DNA from: Mycobacterium sp. | Lineage (GTDB): Bacteria; Actinomycetota; Actinomycetes; Mycobacteriales; Mycobacteriaceae | Direction of reading: 5' to 3' | Assembly (NCBI RefSeq): GCF_002863225.1 | Contig: NZ_PKEK01000024.1 | Span: forward strand, 62,001-126,000 | DNA: 64,000 bases | Program-made: the position numbers and the translations under genes | Notes under the pieces: model-generated | What the model was told of the DNA's origin: nothing | What the model saw: the letters and a program-made list of their open reading frames with translations, nothing else | The model's database searches: none | Part shown: positions 52,886 through 60,940 of the stretch, piece after piece | How positions within the stretch are numbered: position 1 is the first letter of the stretch | Layout: every line of letters begins with the position of its first letter

Positions 52886-53461
52886 ATGCGCGCGGTAACA
52901 CGAAGAACAGCGTCGTTCTCAGTCGCAATTGCAGCCTTCGCTCTACTCGGAGCGGGATGTCACTCGTCGGAGAACTCGAAGAGTTCGGTGAGTTCGGCGT
53001 CCTCCGCGGTGTCGTCCGCGGCGTCGTCGGCATCCTCCGCGGTCGCCGGGCCGTCGTCGAGCGCATCGGCGGCAGCGCCGAGCCCGACCCAGATCGCCGG
53101 CAAGAACGGCACCCTGTACACCGTCGAGGGACCGATCCTGGCCAAGTGGGAGACCCTCAACGACGAACAGAAGAAGGACCTGGGCGCGCCCTACGACAAC
53201 CAGAAGAACACCCTCGACAACAGCGGTGTCTACCAGCAGTACGACGGCGGCGTTCTGATCTACAAGAACGGCGGCCCGGTCTACTTCGTGTGGGGCAAGA
53301 TCCGCGACGCGTGGAACGACGTCCAGGCCTCGCAGGGCAAGTTGGGCTACCCGACCGCCGACGAGGTCAAGGAGCCGGACGGCAGTTACAAGTCGACCTT
53401 CGAGCACGGCACGATCACGTGGAAAGAGGGCGACGAAAAGGCGACGGTGACCACCAGCTAG
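52886..53461 (+). CDS. LGFP-repeat lipoprotein
   Basis: 191 residues; ATG 52886 with AGAGGAAAT upstream. Signal SFSVAIAAFALLGAGC with a lipobox GAGC, followed by a serine/alanine-rich linker of about 40 residues and two LGFP-type repeats (LGAPYDNQKNTLDNSGVYQQY and LGYPTADEVKEPDGSYKSTF), which are thought to bind cell-wall arabinogalactan. Thus an envelope-anchored protein outside the cytoplasmic membrane. A strong rho-independent-like hairpin follows the stop. It is a single-gene unit divergent from the hydrolase gene. Confidence 0.88.
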   Translation: MRAVTRRTASFSVAIAAFALLGAGCHSSENSKSSVSSASSAVSSAASSASSAVAGPSSSASAAAPSPTQIAGKNGTLYTVEGPILAKWETLNDEQKKDLGAPYDNQKNTLDNSGVYQQYDGGVLIYKNGGPVYFVWGKIRDAWNDVQASQGKLGYPTADEVKEPDGSYKSTFEHGTITWKEGDEKATVTTS

Positions 53462-53480
53462 TCACCCGCGTCTGCACCGC

Positions 53481-53518
53481 GGAAGGCCGGGCAATCGCCG
53501 TGATTGCCCGGCCTTTCC
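53481..53518 (+). terminator. Strong hairpin terminator after LGFP lipoprotein gene
   Basis: Left arm GGAAGGCCGGGCAATC (53481-53496) pairs with GATTGCCCGGCCTTTCC (53502-53518) around a five-base loop. It starts 19 bases after the lipoprotein stop and before the AAA gene at 53537. The T-tract is short, so termination may be only partly intrinsic. Confidence 0.72.
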
Positions 53519-53536
53519 ATTTGTCAGTAGCTTGGA

Positions 53537-54931
53537 GTGGTGACCGCTGCGAATAATCTGCCCCGCACCGTCGGCGAACTGCGCGCCGCCGGGCACCGCG
53601 ATCGGGGCGTCAAGCAAGAACTCCGGGAAAACCTGCTGGCCGCACTGTCTTCTGGGCCGGACGCTCCAGACATCTGGCCCGGCATCCTCGGCTTCGAGGA
53701 CACCGTGTTGCCGCAACTCGAGCGGGCGTTGATCGCCGGCCACGACTTCGTCCTGCTGGGCGAACGCGGCCAGGGTAAGACCCGGCTTTTGCGCGCCCTG
53801 ATCGGGTTGCTCGACGAGTGGACGCCGGTGATCGCCGGGGCCGAACTCGGCGAGCACCCTTACAGCCCGATCACCCCGGAGTCGATCCGCAAGGCCGCCA
53901 CTCTCGGTGACGACCTGCCGATCGAGTGGCGACACCGCAGCGAGCGTTACACCGAGAAGCTCGCCACCCCGGATACCAGCGTCGCCGACCTGGTCGGTGA
54001 CATCGACCCGATCAAGGTCGCCGAGGGTCGCAGCCTCGGGGACCCCGAGACCATCGCCTACGGCCTGATCCCGCGGGCGCACCGCGGCATCGTCGCCGTC
54101 AACGAGTTGCCCGACCTGGCCGAGCGCATCCAGGTGTCGATGCTCAACGTGATGGAGGAGCGCGACATCCAGGTGCGTGGCTACACCTTGCGGCTGCCGC
54201 TCGACGTGCTCGTCGTCGCCAGCGCCAACCCCGAGGACTACACCAACCGTGGTCGCATCATCACGCCGCTGAAGGACCGGTTCGGCGCCGAGATCCGCAC
54301 GCACTACCCGCTGGAACTCGACGCCGAAGTCGCCGTCATCACCCAGGAGGCGCACCTGAGCGCTCAGGTGCCCGAATACCTGACCCAGGTGATCGCCCGG
54401 TTCGCCCGCTATCTGCGGGACTCCAGCTCGGTCGATCAGCGATCGGGTGTGTCGGCGCGGTTCGCCATCGCGGCGGCCGAGACAGTCGCAGCCTCCGCGC
54501 GGCACCGCGGTGCCATCCTCGGCGAGACCGACCCGGTGGCCCGGGTGGTCGATCTGGGCACGGTGATCGACGTGCTGCGCGGCAAGCTGGAATTCGAGTC
54601 CGGCGAGGAAGGACGCGAGCAGGCGGTGCTCGAGCACCTGCTGCGTCGCGCCACCGCCGACACCGCGTCTCGCGCGCTCGGCGGCATCGACGTCGGCGCA
54701 CTGGTCGCTGCCGTCGAGGGCGGGTCGGCGGTGACCACCGGTGAGCGGGTGGCGGCCAAGGACGTGCTGGCGGCGCTGCCGGACTTGCCGGTCATCGAAG
54801 CGATCGCCGATCGGCTGGGCGCCAAGTCCGAGGGCGAGCGTGCCGCGGCGCTCGAATTGGCTTTGGAGGCACTCTATTTGGCCAAGCGCATCGATAAGGC
54901 ATCCGGAGAAGGCGAGACCGTCTATGGGTAG
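53537..54931 (+). CDS. MoxR/Mg-chelatase-like AAA+ ATPase
   Basis: 464 residues from GTG at 53537 or the next GTG at 53540; a TAGCTT -10-like hexamer close upstream suggests a leaderless transcript. Walker A is GERGQGKTR near residue 78, Walker B is GIVAVNELPDLAERIQ, sensor 1 is LVVASANPEDYTNRGRI. It belongs to the AAA+ class paired with VWA proteins that serve as metal chelatase or protein-remodelling motors. The next gene, a VWA protein, overlaps its stop by eight bases, so the pair is one functional unit. By position Rv0958. Confidence 0.88.
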   Translation: MVTAANNLPRTVGELRAAGHRDRGVKQELRENLLAALSSGPDAPDIWPGILGFEDTVLPQLERALIAGHDFVLLGERGQGKTRLLRALIGLLDEWTPVIAGAELGEHPYSPITPESIRKAATLGDDLPIEWRHRSERYTEKLATPDTSVADLVGDIDPIKVAEGRSLGDPETIAYGLIPRAHRGIVAVNELPDLAERIQVSMLNVMEERDIQVRGYTLRLPLDVLVVASANPEDYTNRGRIITPLKDRFGAEIRTHYPLELDAEVAVITQEAHLSAQVPEYLTQVIARFARYLRDSSSVDQRSGVSARFAIAAAETVAASARHRGAILGETDPVARVVDLGTVIDVLRGKLEFESGEEGREQAVLEHLLRRATADTASRALGGIDVGALVAAVEGGSAVTTGERVAAKDVLAALPDLPVIEAIADRLGAKSEGERAAALELALEALYLAKRIDKASGEGETVYG

Positions 54932-56900
54932 AGGCCACTCGTCGCGGTACACGGCCTACAGCGGCGGCCCGGATCCGCTGGCGCCGCCGGTGGATCTGCG
55001 TGAGGCGCTCGAGCAGATCGGCCAGGACGTCATGGCGGGCACTTCGCCGCGACGGGCGCTGTCAGAATTGCTGCGCCGCGGCACAAAGAACGTGACCGGC
55101 GCCGACCGGCTGGCCGCCGAGGCCAACCGCCGACGTCGGGAGTTGTTGCGCGAGAACAACTTGGACGGCACTCTGCAAGAGATCAAGAAGCTGCTCGATG
55201 AGGCCGTACTGGCCGAGCGCAAGGAGCTCGCCCGCGCGCTGGACGACGACGCGCGCTTCGGCGAACTGCAACTCGAGTCGCTGTCGCCGTCGCCCGCCAA
55301 GGCCGTGCGGGAGCTCTCGGAGTACGGCTGGCGCAGCGACGAGGCCCGGCAGAAGTACGACCAGATCAAGGATCTGCTCGGCCGCGAAATGCTCGACCAG
55401 CGGTTCGCTGGCATGAAGGAGGCGCTGTCCGGTGCCACCGACGAGGACCGTCAACGCGTCACCGACATGGTCAACGACCTCAACGAGCTGCTGGACAAGC
55501 ATGCGCAAGGCCAGGATTCGCCGCAGGACTTCCAAGACTTCATGGACAAGCACGGCGAGTTCTTCCCGGAGAACCCACAGAACGTCGAGGAGCTGCTCGA
55601 CTCGCTGGCCAAACGGGCCGCCGCCGCGCAGCGCTTCCGCAACAGCCTGAGCCCCGACCAGCGTGCCGAGCTGGATGCGTTGGCGCAGCAGGCATTCGGC
55701 TCGCCGGCGTTGATGCAGGCGCTGGACCAGCTCGACGGCCACCTGCAGGCGGCCCGGCCCGGTGAAGACTGGGACGGCTCGTCGGAATTCAGCGGCGACA
55801 ACCCACTGGGCATGGGTGAAGGCGCGCAGGCACTTTCCGACATCGCCGAGTTGGAACAACTGGCCGAGCAGCTGTCCCAGAGCTATCCGGGCGCGACGAT
55901 GGACGACGTCGACCTCGACGCGTTGGCGCGCCAACTCGGTGACCAAGCGGCCATCGATGCGAAGACGCTGTCCGATCTCGAGCGGGCACTGGTCAATCAG
56001 GGTTTTCTCGACCGCAGTTCCGACGGTCAGTGGCGACTGTCTCCCAAGGCCATGCGGCGCCTCGGCGAAACGGCGTTACGTGATGTGGCGCAACAGCTTT
56101 CGAGCCGCCACGGCGAGCGCGAATTGCGGCGGGCCGGCGCTGCGGGGGAGTTGACCGGCGCCACCCGGCCCTGGCAGTTCGGCGACACCGAGCCGTGGAA
56201 TGTCACCCGCACGCTGACCAACGCCGTGCTCCGGCAGGCCGGAACTCGGTCGGCCTCCGCCGGTGCTCTGTCGATCACGGTCGACGATGTCGAGGTGTCG
56301 GAAACAGAGACCCGAACCCAGGCCGCCGTCGCGCTGCTCGTGGACACCTCGTTCTCGATGGTGATGGAGAACCGCTGGCTGCCGATGAAGCAGACCGCGC
56401 TGGCTCTGGACCATCTGGTGCGCACCCGGTTTCGTTCGGATGCGTTGCAGATCATCGCGTTCGGCCGCTACGCGCGAACGATGACCAGCGCAGAGCTGAT
56501 GGGCCTGGAGGGCGTCTATGAGCAGGGCACCAATCTGCATCATGCGCTCGCGCTGGCCGGCCGGCACCTGCGCCGGCACCCCAATGCGCAGCCGGTGCTG
56601 CTGGTCGTCACCGACGGCGAACCGACCGCACACCTCGAGGACTACGGCGACGGGCAAGGATCGTCGGTGTTTTTCGACTACCCGCCGCATCCCCGCACCA
56701 TCGCCAACACCGTGCGCGGTTTCGACGAGATGGCCCGGTTGGGTGCGCAGGTGACGATCTTCCGGCTGGGTAACGATCCCGGACTGGCCCGCTTCATCGA
56801 TCAGGTGGCGCGCCGGGTCGAGGGCCGGGTGGTCGATCCCGATCTCGACGGCCTGGGCGCCGCGGTGGTGGGGGACTACCTGCGGTCCCGCCGTCGCTAG
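54924..56900 (+). CDS. VWA-domain protein partner of the AAA+ ATPase
   Basis: 658 residues from the ATG at 54924. The first 400 residues are charged and helical (QEIKKLLDEAVLAERKELAR). The C-terminal von Willebrand A domain, about residues 460-650, has the MIDAS motif DxSxS in LLVDTSFSMVM, a threonine in YEQGTNLHHAL and an aspartate in VVTDGEPT, so metal-dependent ligand binding should be intact. It likely targets the ATPase to its substrate. Overlaps the upstream ATPase gene and converges by four bases with the DUF1707 gene. By position Rv0959. Confidence 0.87.
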   Translation: MGRGHSSRYTAYSGGPDPLAPPVDLREALEQIGQDVMAGTSPRRALSELLRRGTKNVTGADRLAAEANRRRRELLRENNLDGTLQEIKKLLDEAVLAERKELARALDDDARFGELQLESLSPSPAKAVRELSEYGWRSDEARQKYDQIKDLLGREMLDQRFAGMKEALSGATDEDRQRVTDMVNDLNELLDKHAQGQDSPQDFQDFMDKHGEFFPENPQNVEELLDSLAKRAAAAQRFRNSLSPDQRAELDALAQQAFGSPALMQALDQLDGHLQAARPGEDWDGSSEFSGDNPLGMGEGAQALSDIAELEQLAEQLSQSYPGATMDDVDLDALARQLGDQAAIDAKTLSDLERALVNQGFLDRSSDGQWRLSPKAMRRLGETALRDVAQQLSSRHGERELRRAGAAGELTGATRPWQFGDTEPWNVTRTLTNAVLRQAGTRSASAGALSITVDDVEVSETETRTQAAVALLVDTSFSMVMENRWLPMKQTALALDHLVRTRFRSDALQIIAFGRYARTMTSAELMGLEGVYEQGTNLHHALALAGRHLRRHPNAQPVLLVVTDGEPTAHLEDYGDGQGSSVFFDYPPHPRTIANTVRGFDEMARLGAQVTIFRLGNDPGLARFIDQVARRVEGRVVDPDLDGLGAAVVGDYLRSRRR

Positions 56901-57496
56901 CTCTGGGTTTTGCGGTTCTTCCGGCGGACGCCGACCCCGCCCCACAGCGAGAAGCCGTGGATCCGCACCGTCGGCGCACCGGGGGTGCCTTCGCCGTCGA
57001 CATCGTGGTCGAAGCCGCCCATCACACCGTGGCCCTTGATCTCGACGTTGACTTCGGGCGGCAGCAGAATGGTCTGCCCGCCCATGATCGAGGTGGCATG
57101 GATCTCGACGTCGGTGGAGGTGAAGTCGGCGTAACGCAGGTCGATCACGCCGCCGCCCCACAACGCGAACGTCGTCAGCTTCTTGGGCACGTTCCACCGG
57201 CCGCGCCGCTCGAACGCGCTCATGATGGCCAGCAGCAGCATCGACGGCGCGGGCTTGGTGACGCCGCCGCGCTTGGAGTTCACCGACGAGCCGAGTAGGT
57301 CCGATCGGAGCAGGTCGAGCTCCTCGTAGGTCTGCGCGGCGTAGGCCTTGGTGAGCCGGTCTTCGTAGTCGCTCATCTGGAGCCGGCCCTGCGCGGCAGC
57401 GTCGGTGAGTAGCTGGGCCACTTGAATACGATCGGTCTCGGCAGCACGCGTCACTGCGTCCTGCCCGCGCGCCCCTCGTTGCGCTGACTTACTCAT
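56897..57496 (-). CDS. DUF1707-domain protein
   Basis: 199 residues from the ATG at 57496 (MSKSAQRGARGQDAV); a longer reading to 57559 is not supported. The DUF1707 domain is near residues 22-70 (RIQVAQLLTDAAAQGRLQMSDYEDRLTKAYAAQTYEELDLLRSDL). The second half resembles a LiaF/DUF2154-type beta domain (FALWGGGVIDLRYADFTSTDVEIHATSIMGGQTILLP), often envelope-stress related. No membrane segment except a weakly hydrophobic MLLLAIMSAFE. By position Rv0966c. Role in stress signalling is inferred from family neighbours. Confidence 0.82.
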   Translation of the reverse strand: MSKSAQRGARGQDAVTRAAETDRIQVAQLLTDAAAQGRLQMSDYEDRLTKAYAAQTYEELDLLRSDLLGSSVNSKRGGVTKPAPSMLLLAIMSAFERRGRWNVPKKLTTFALWGGGVIDLRYADFTSTDVEIHATSIMGGQTILLPPEVNVEIKGHGVMGGFDHDVDGEGTPGAPTVRIHGFSLWGGVGVRRKNRKTQS

Positions 57497-57572
57497 TGTT
57501 AACGAGCCTACGTCGAACGATTTTTGCCGCAAGGGATCTTCGCCAAACTGTTGTGCCAAGCTCAGACTTCGC

Positions 57573-58961
57573 TCAGGTGTGGCGAGCCTCGCTCTTCGCC
57601 GCTGCCGTCGCCGCGCGGTGCGAGAGGCGTTCGTAGATGGGTTCGGATCTCAGCGCGACGGCCACCAGCATCGCGATCGCACACGCCCCCAGCGCCGGTG
57701 GCAACTGATTGGTGTTGCCGGTCATTTCGGTGGCCAGGATCAGGCCCGTCACCGGAGCGTGCACCGATGCGGTGAAGAACGCGGCCATGCCGATCAGCGC
57801 GCAGGCAGGCAGGCTCGGCATCGCGTGCGGCGTCAACTGCGCGGCGATCAGGCCTACGGCCAGTCCGGATTGCGACCCCAGCACCAGCATCGGCGCGAAC
57901 AGCCCGCCGGGGGTGGCGGCCGCGTAGGACACCACGCCCAGCGCGAAGCGCACGACGAACATGCCGATGACCACGAGCAGGGTGCCGTGACCCGACAGCG
58001 CGTTCTGGGTCAGGTTGTCGCCGCTGCCCGCCAGCGCCGGTGCCGTCCAGACGACCAGCCCGACCAGCACCCCCGTCGCCGCGGCCCGAACCTCCCGGGG
58101 CATCCGGCTGGCGTCGGCCCGGCGCAGCGTCCGCATCACGGCCTCGTTGTAGAGCACCCCGAGCACGCCGGTGACGAGCCCGATCGCGACCACCCATCCC
58201 GACTCGAGCAGCCGCGGATCGCCGAGCGGCTGCATGTGGAACTCGGTGTCCGGCGATACCAGGAGGCGGGCAGCGGCGAATCCGGAACCGGACGCCACCA
58301 GCGTGGCGATCGTCGTCCGCGGATCGAATCGCTTGAGCAGTTCCTCGAGTACGAAGACCCCGCCGGCGATCGGCGCATTGAAGGCGGTAGCCAACCCGGC
58401 CGCGGCGCCGCCGGCGACCAGCAGGCGCAGATCGGCCAGGTTGCGGCGGGTCAACGTGGCGACGATGACCGCAGCCGACCCGCCCATCTGCACCGACGGC
58501 CCCTCGCGGCCCAGTGCCATGCCGCTGCTGATGGCCAACAGTCCGCCGATGTATTTCACCGGCAGAATGCGGAACCGGTCCGGCCGCACCCGGCCGTCGG
58601 CGACGGCTTCGACGCGTGGGATTCCGCTGCCCTCGGCGTGCGGCTCGATCCGGTGCACCAGCGCTGCCGCCGCAGCGGCGCACGCCGCGCACGCGAGCAC
58701 GACGACGACCAGGCCCCACGGGCCGCCGTGCGCCCAATGGGCGAGCTCGCCGCGCAGCCGCGCACCCTGCTTCAACAGCAGCTTGAACGTCGCGGCGCTG
58801 AGGCCGGTCAGTACGCCGACCAGAGCGGCCGCGACCACGAACCCGATCAGGCTCTCGGCGCCCTCGCCCTCGCTGTCGACCGGATGAGTGGTCGGCCGCT
58901 GCCAGCCGGTGAGCATGCTGCGCAGTGTGTCGCGCCAACCCTGTCGTGTGTCGTCACGCAC
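57573..58961 (-). CDS. CLC-family chloride channel/H+ antiporter
   Basis: 462 residues from GTG at 58961. CLC filter motifs are intact: GSGIPRV, GREGPSVQ with the gating glutamate, and a PGGLFAP segment. The proton-path glutamate position is also acidic (GVFVLEELLKRF), so it should be a proton-coupled exchanger rather than a passive channel. About ten membrane helices. A competing reading frame from 57562 to 58938 is an Arg-rich shadow. Transcribed with, and ten bases after, the enoyl-CoA hydratase gene, which is an unusual partner. Confidence 0.87.
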   Translation of the reverse strand: MRDDTRQGWRDTLRSMLTGWQRPTTHPVDSEGEGAESLIGFVVAAALVGVLTGLSAATFKLLLKQGARLRGELAHWAHGGPWGLVVVVLACAACAAAAAALVHRIEPHAEGSGIPRVEAVADGRVRPDRFRILPVKYIGGLLAISSGMALGREGPSVQMGGSAAVIVATLTRRNLADLRLLVAGGAAAGLATAFNAPIAGGVFVLEELLKRFDPRTTIATLVASGSGFAAARLLVSPDTEFHMQPLGDPRLLESGWVVAIGLVTGVLGVLYNEAVMRTLRRADASRMPREVRAAATGVLVGLVVWTAPALAGSGDNLTQNALSGHGTLLVVIGMFVVRFALGVVSYAAATPGGLFAPMLVLGSQSGLAVGLIAAQLTPHAMPSLPACALIGMAAFFTASVHAPVTGLILATEMTGNTNQLPPALGACAIAMLVAVALRSEPIYERLSHRAATAAAKSEARHT

Positions 58962-58970
58962 GCGTCCTGC

Positions 58971-59774
58971 TTAGCCGACAAACCTGGGCGGGTCTGCTGT
59001 GGGGGTCGCCCAGCGTGGTGGGCGCTTCTGCAGGAACGCCAGCATGCCCTCGCGGGCCTCGTCGGAGACGAACAGCCGGGCCGACTCCGCGCCGAGCCGC
59101 TCGGCGTCGCGGTCGAATCCCGCCAGCACGGCGGCGGTGGTGAGCGCCTTGGATGCGGCCAGGCCCTGCGGTGACCCGCGGCCGATGTCGGCGACCAGTG
59201 CCGCCACCGCAGCCTCGACGTCGTCGGCGGCCTCGGTGATCAACCCGATGCTTGCGGCGGTGGTGGCGCCGAACTTTTCTCCGGTCAAGTAGTAGCGCGC
59301 GGCGGCGCGGGCCGACAGCTTGGGCAGCAACGTCAGCGAGATGATTGCGGGCGCCACCCCGATCCGCGCCTCGGTCAGGGCGAACGTGCTCTTCGGTCCC
59401 GCGACGGCGATGTCGGCGGCGGCCACCAGGCCCATGCCGCCGGCGCGCACGTGGCCGTCGACGGCGACGATCACCGGCAGTGGTGCTTCGACGATGGCCC
59501 GCAGCAGCGCGGCCATCTCCCTGGACCGCTGGGTGGTGGCCTCGGCGGGATCGGCGTTGGCCGCCGAACCCTCGGAGAGATCGGCGCCCGCGCAGAAGGT
59601 GTTGCCGGTATGCCCGAGTACGACCACCCGCACCGCGGGATCGGCCGCCGCGTCGCTCAACCCCTCGTGCAGTTGATTGACCAGCGCGCTCGACAACGCG
59701 TTCCGGTTGTGCGGCGAATTCAGCGTCAGCCGCGCAACGTGCTCCTCGACGGCGTAGTCGACTACCCGGTCCAT
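58971..59774 (-). CDS. echA7: Enoyl-CoA hydratase/isomerase family protein
   Basis: 267 residues. Crotonase signatures NTFCAGADLSEG and VDGHVRAGGMGLVAAADIAVAG form the oxyanion hole; EARIGVAPAIISLTLLPKLSARAA follows. It hydrates or isomerises an enoyl-CoA from the acyl-CoA dehydrogenase step upstream. Its ATG overlaps the stop of fadE12 by one base (TGATG), so translation is coupled. By position echA7 (Rv0971c). Symbol assigned by synteny. Confidence 0.87.
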   Translation of the reverse strand: MDRVVDYAVEEHVARLTLNSPHNRNALSSALVNQLHEGLSDAAADPAVRVVVLGHTGNTFCAGADLSEGSAANADPAEATTQRSREMAALLRAIVEAPLPVIVAVDGHVRAGGMGLVAAADIAVAGPKSTFALTEARIGVAPAIISLTLLPKLSARAAARYYLTGEKFGATTAASIGLITEAADDVEAAVAALVADIGRGSPQGLAASKALTTAAVLAGFDRDAERLGAESARLFVSDEAREGMLAFLQKRPPRWATPTADPPRFVG

Positions 59775-60940
59775 CAGTAGCTGCGGGGCAGGCCGAGCGA
59801 TGTCTGCGCGACGAAGTTGAGCACCATCTCCCGGCTGACCGGCGCGATGCGGGCGAGCCGCGCGGCGGCCATCATTGCCGCGACACCGTATTCCTTGGTC
59901 AGGCCGTTGCCGCCGAGCGACTGCACCGCCTGGTCCACGGAGCGGTTAGCCGCCTCGGCCGCAGCGTATTTCGCCATGTTGGCCGCGGTCGCCGCGCCAC
60001 CGTCGTCGCCGTTGTCGTACAGCGTCGCGGCCTTCTGCATCATCAGCTTCGCCAGCTCGACCTCGATGTGGCACTGCGCCAACGGATGTGACAGACCCTG
60101 GTGCGAACCGATCGGGGTGCCCCACACCTGTCGGGTCTTGACGTAGTCGGCGGCGCGGTCCAGCGCGAAACGGCCCATGCCGACGGCGCTGGCCGCACCC
60201 ATGATGCGCTCGGGGTTCAGGCCCGCGAAAAGCTGGGCGATGGCGGCATCTTGGGCACCGACGAGCGCGTCGCTGGGCAGCCGCACGTCGTCGATGAAGA
60301 CCTGGAACTGCCGTTCCGGGCTGATGATCTCCATGTCGATCGGGGTGTAGGTGAAGCCGGGTGTGTCGGTGGGGACGATGAACAGTGCCGGACGCAGCTT
60401 GCCGGTCTTGGCTTCCTCGGAGCGCGCGACGACGAGCACCGCCTGCGCCTGGTCGACACCGGAGATGTAGACCTTCTGTCCCTTGAGGATCCAGTCGCTG
60501 CCGTCACGACGGGCGGTGGTGGTGATCTTGTGCGAGTTCGATCCGGCGTCGGGCTCGGTGATCGCGAACGCCATCGTGATGCTTCCGTCGGCGATACCGG
60601 GGATCCAGCGCTTCTTCTGCTCATCGGTGCCGAACTTGGAGATGATCGTGCCGTTGATGGCGGGCGACACCACCATCAGCAGCAGTGCGCTGCCCGCGGC
60701 GGCCATCTCCTCCATCACCAGCGACAGCTCGTACATGCCGGCGCCACCGCCGCCGTACTCCTCGGGGAGGTTGACCCCGAGGAAACCGAGTTGTCCCGCC
60801 TCGTACCACAATTCGTCGGTGTGCTCTTGCGCGCGGGCTTTCTTCAGGTAGTACTCGCTGCCGTACTTCGAGGCCCAGTCGGACACCGCCTTGCGGAGTG
60901 CCTGGCGGTCCTCGTTTTCGATGAAACTGCTGTCGGTCAT
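59774..60940 (-). CDS. fadE12: Acyl-CoA dehydrogenase
   Basis: 388 residues. FAD-dependent alpha,beta-dehydrogenation of acyl-CoA. Motifs: MAFAITEPDAGSNSHKI (acyl-CoA dehydrogenase signature 1), QVWGTPIGSHQGLSHPLAQCHIEVELAKLM and the FAD/dimer helix VDQAVQSLGGNGLTKEYGVAAMMAAARLARI. The family's catalytic glutamate is not identified with certainty. It is coupled to accA2 upstream (four-base overlap) and echA7 downstream, making an acyl-CoA oxidation and carboxylation module; branched-chain or short-chain acyl-CoA is the likely substrate. By position fadE12 (Rv0972c). Confidence 0.88.
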   Translation of the reverse strand: MTDSSFIENEDRQALRKAVSDWASKYGSEYYLKKARAQEHTDELWYEAGQLGFLGVNLPEEYGGGGAGMYELSLVMEEMAAAGSALLLMVVSPAINGTIISKFGTDEQKKRWIPGIADGSITMAFAITEPDAGSNSHKITTTARRDGSDWILKGQKVYISGVDQAQAVLVVARSEEAKTGKLRPALFIVPTDTPGFTYTPIDMEIISPERQFQVFIDDVRLPSDALVGAQDAAIAQLFAGLNPERIMGAASAVGMGRFALDRAADYVKTRQVWGTPIGSHQGLSHPLAQCHIEVELAKLMMQKAATLYDNGDDGGAATAANMAKYAAAEAANRSVDQAVQSLGGNGLTKEYGVAAMMAAARLARIAPVSREMVLNFVAQTSLGLPRSY